This document shows, piece by piece, positions 60,791-64,000 of a DNA stretch of 64,000 bases; within the stretch, counting starts at the first letter, position 1; each line of letters begins with the position of its first letter. Origin of the DNA: Symbiodinium microadriaticum. Taxonomy: Eukaryota > Sar > Dinophyceae > Suessiales > Symbiodiniaceae. Location of the stretch: the NCBI GenBank assembly GCA_001939145.1, contig LSRX01000259.1:442837-506836 (forward strand), read 5' to 3'. The notes beneath the pieces were generated by a model. It was given only the letters and a program-made list of their open reading frames with translations. It did not search any database and was not told where the DNA came from. The translations under genes were made by a program, and so were the position numbers.

Positions 60791-61324
60791 ATATGTGGTT
60801 TGGGGTTTGGTATGTTGTGGGATAAGTAATGAAATCAATCAACGGACCCTGTTCTTATCTTTGATACATATGGTTGACTGGTAGGACGGTGCAAATTAGA
60901 CTATATGTTGCACGTGCTTATTTGCAGTCTTATAGGTCTTCTGATACAATGAAGATTAAGCTTACTGCAGGCTTCGAAGTGCTTGGCACCCTGCGACTTT
61001 TCATTTCGTATCGGACATAGTGCATGATGTGTTCTGTAGTTTGAGATCTCTTAGTATTGCATATGCGGGAGTGTCATTAGACATATAACCATGCTATGCA
61101 CGTGAGTGGATATATGAGTATGCACACATATAGACAGGCATGCGTACAAGCACGTATACATACATACGTACATGCAAATACCCACATGAAAGTGTATCTA
61201 TATAAGCTTTACAGACCGGTTGGATAACTGCAACGTTAAAGAGTATAGAAGCCATAACAACAACTTAAACAAGAAAGCACTCTCACAGCGACGTGGTCTC
61301 AAATTAAAACATCCACATGTATAT

Positions 61325-61373
61325 GTGTGCATGTGTGTATATATATATATATATGTATATGAATACATATACG

Positions 61374-61409
<36 letters not shown>

Positions 61410-61488
61410 CATATATATATATATGTACTTGTATATTATGTGAATATATACATACATACATACGTACATACATACATACATACATGCA

Positions 61489-61520
<32 letters not shown>

Positions 61521-61570
61521 CATACATACATACATACATACATACATACATGCATACATACACATGCATG
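61325..61570. repeat. (CATA)n microsatellite
   Basis: TATA, ATACAT and CATA arrays with embedded GTAC and GCAT units. Confidence 0.95.
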
Positions 61571-61852
61571 TCAATTTGCATATATAATCAGATCTAGGTA
61601 TAATATTTGCATATGTAAACACACTTACACAAATACTCGCTTACATGCATATCTTAGCAACTATGCTGCCGTGCACGACCGGAGTTTAAAGGGGGTATCT
61701 AGGGCAATATAGGGTCTTCCTGAGGTGTCAAACCCGGCCCTTCAATTGTCGCGGGCCTTATTCTTATGATGATCTTGTGTGTAATTTTCCCTACACAAGA
61801 GAAGCCTGTTTAGGGGAGGGGGCGGCTTCAGGTATCAATCAAGGACAGACCC

Positions 61853-62175
61853 GAAACACTAAATCCCAAACCCTACCACCCTAAACCCTGAATCCTAAAC
61901 CCTAAACCTGAATCCTAAACCCTGAATCCTAAAGTCAGGCGTCGAAAGCACCGCATTGTACACCACAGCGTCCGGACGCCCGCTGGAGGCCTGGAGGGCC
62001 GAAAGCACCTGCAACTGGGTTTGGGGCCTAAAGGGTCTAGGGTTTAGGGCTTGAGGGTTCAAAGGTTTCAAGGGTTTAGGGTTCAAAGGCTTCAAGGGTT
62101 TTATGGTCCAAAGGTTTCACGGAGTTTGGGGTTCAAAGGTTTCAAGGGCTTTAGGGTTCAAAGGTTTCAAGGGTC
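61853..62175. repeat. Telomere-like pair around a PPR exon, with TTCAAAGG tandem
   Basis: CCCTAAA-type arm at 61853-61935, PPR-exon core, then a TTTAGGG-type arm that passes into a tandem of GGGTTCAAAGGTTTCAAG units (about 62055-62170). Confidence 0.9.
61940..62014 (-). CDS. PPR exon between telomere-like arms
   Basis: Reads LQVLSALQASSGRPDAVVYN then AVLST, a PPR motif (GRPDAVVYNAVLS). The transcript upstream ends CCCCAAACCCAG directly before it, so a CCCTAAA-like tract supplies the acceptor. Downstream the sequence passes into TTTAGGATTCAGGGTTTAGG, with a possible GC or GA donor. Confidence 0.75.
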
Positions 62176-63196
62176 CAGGGCGAACCCTATACTCGGCTGT
62201 TGGTGTAGGCGTTAGACATGATAGGCGTGAGACATGAAGAACATGTGATCCTCAACGGCAAACAGCAAGTCCAATTCAGCAGCGGCCTTGTGTAGGGAGC
62301 ATCCACAGGCGCCAAACTGCAATTCTTCTAAATGCGCGTCGTAAGACGGCGATTAAACCGTAACATTATGGCATTCTTGTCTTGATACCATAAGGCGAAG
62401 GGGAGAGGCCATGTTGTACCAAACCTCTTTGGTTCGGCTTCAAGTCAAAAGCCGAGAAACAAGCGCGTGGAAGCAGAATGGAAACATCAACATCTCAATG
62501 GTCAAACAGGACACGTTTCCCGAATATCACCCGAAGTTTGATGCCTCGCTACATGCGAAGACTTCTGCACTGTGGTTGAGTTGAAGTGTCCCTGCATTCT
62601 GCCTTTAGTCAGTCGAAAACCCTGAACCACCACACTCTGAACACCCGGCATCACCTGGAGTGCCGCAGCCCAGGCTCGTTGCTTGCGCAGTGCCGTGATG
62701 CTCTGCGTGGCTTGCCTCGGTCTGCCGGAGTTTCGAAGCTTTGAGTTCCAAGAACTAGGTTGTGTTTTTGTTGGAGGCTCTTTTCGTCTGCAGAAGCCAG
62801 ATTGGGTTTAGAGTTTAGGGTTCGGGCGTCGAAACTCTCCTCCCCTCCCCCCGATCCCCCTGGGCATCCCTCTCTTCTTGTCCCGACTCCTGGCTATAAC
62901 TCTGAGATCCTGAAACCTTTCATGGTGTTTGTACATAAAAGCCCTCATAGACATCGAAATGAAGACTCAGATGCCTCATCTGGGTTTAGAGTTACATGAG
63001 TAGTTTTCAGGGGTGGGGTGGATCCCCTGCGAGTAGCTGTTAGGGCTTCTTAGCATTCTCCGCCCATCACTTTGGCCATGCAAGTTGCAGGCAGGAGCTA
63101 TCGTGGGTCTTCCCCGGTACAAGTCCCGAAATTCGAGCTCCGGATCCCCACAAGAGTATGGTAGTTGCAACTAAATCAAGGAAATAATGTAAGGGC
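62176..63196. other. No firm gene
   Basis: A stop-free minus-strand stretch near 62230-62330 (HKAAAELDLLFAVEDHMFF) could be an exon of the PPR gene; family unclear. Confidence 0.3.
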
Positions 63197-63299
63197 TGTA
63201 GGGGCCTTAATAATTGGAGTAGGGTTTTGGCGCCCATTTTACTATACAATAAGGAACCCCCCAAAATAGTAGTGGTAATTATTTAGGCCCCCTACATTA
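63197..63299. mobile_element. MITE-family element, best copy
   Basis: TGTAGGGGCCTTAATAATTG at the left and the inverse of GTAGGGGGCCTAAATAATTA at the right, with GGGTTTTGG inside each arm. About 100 bp. Confidence 0.75.
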
Positions 63300-63409
63300 C
63301 CCCTTCGCCTTCGAGGGCTTTCAGACTCAGCAAGCTGCTTGAGAGCTTGCCGGTGCTGCTTGGATGCCTGCGCGAGGGAGAAACCAACGAGTCCGCAAGT
63401 GTAAGGCAG

Positions 63410-63665
63410 ACTAAACCCCTAAACCCTAAACCCCTAACCCTTAAGCCTTAAACCCTAAACCCCTTAAACCCTAAACCCTAAATCCCTCAACCCTAAACCC
63501 CTAAACCCCCTAAACCCCCTAAACCCTTCGGGGCTTCGGGCTTGTGGACTGGAAAGGCTTGATTGACGGCCGCACAGCAGCGACAAGCCAAAGAAAAAAG
63601 GAAGCATGCGCCCATTTCTCGGTGGGGTCTACGCCGCCGGATTTAGGGTTTAGGGTCTACGCCGC
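63410..63665. repeat. Telomere-like pair
   Basis: CCCTAAA/CCCCTAAA arm at 63410-63527, core of about 110 bp, then a short TTTAGGG arm at 63640-63660. No recognised gene in the core. Confidence 0.8.
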
Positions 63666-64000
63666 CGGGTTTGAGCCTCTGAGTCTAAAGTCTCAGATCT
63701 TCTCGTGACGACTCGGTATTCATCTTGAGGGGCACAGTTTAAGACTTCAACGGCTCAGGTTTGTCTTAGGGTTCATCGTTTCGCAGAACCACAGAGCAAA
63801 CAAGTCAGAAGACTCGATCTTGTTAAGCCGGCATCATGCGCCATCTACCCTTCACCCATCTTCACCCTACATCCACCCTGTGCGCTCTACAACTCTACAA
63901 GCAGAAACACCTCAAGAACTCGACCGGAGCCTGCTGCTGCGCTCCATTTTTGCAGCGCATCTTCGCGCTGCAACCTTGAGGATGCCAGGTGCACTGTGCT

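Overview
The window looks like nuclear DNA of a unicellular alga, most likely a dinoflagellate (moderate confidence). The reasons are: exons of dinoflagellate-style PPR proteins (for example NAALSACERSGRW); an mTERF-repeat protein; a C5 DNA methyltransferase gene with a GC-AG intron beside a GT-AG intron; and a very large amount of Arabidopsis-type telomere-like sequence (TTTAGGG/CCCTAAA) inside the chromosome. Gene density is low. Coding sequence appears mostly as short exons in repeat-rich DNA, so most long open frames here are chance or repeat-driven.

Layout. 1-12 kb: gene-poor, with one probable exon of unknown function at 4961-5224 (-), a telomere-like repeat field, and an exact 888-bp duplication (5403-6290 = 8267-9154) that starts at an N. 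12-24 kb: scattered possible exons (17984-18140, 18305-18390, 19077-19193, all +) and more telomere-like blocks, including a 120-bp tandem at about 20.88-21.26 kb. 24-43 kb is the richest part. It holds an ankyrin/F-box-like multi-exon gene (24.2-24.9 kb, -), PPR exons (25.3-26.9, 30.5, 33.1-37.3 and 42.8 kb, all -), an intronless mTERF-repeat gene with a nuclease-like N-terminal region and one in-frame stop (28060-29919, -), and the C-terminal end of a C5 cytosine methyltransferase (39.2-40.0 kb, +). 43-51 kb: intergenic or intronic sequence with microsatellites and fold-back elements. 51.28-60.38 kb carries runs of nine T on an exact 59-nt lattice, which I read as a data artefact. 60-64 kb: microsatellites, one more PPR exon (61940-62014, -), a MITE-like element and a final telomere-like pair.

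Two structural themes stand out. First, telomere-like tracts recur in a fixed order: CCCTAAA arm, short mostly GC-rich core of about 80-150 bp, TTTAGGG arm. Three of these cores are PPR exons. Introns between such exons would begin with TTTAGGG-type and end with CCCTAAA-type sequence, so their ends could pair. Second, several short fold-back elements occur, including a MITE-like family with four copies. The recognisable genes (PPR, mTERF-like) belong to families that act on organelle RNA or DNA; the methyltransferase would act on nuclear DNA.
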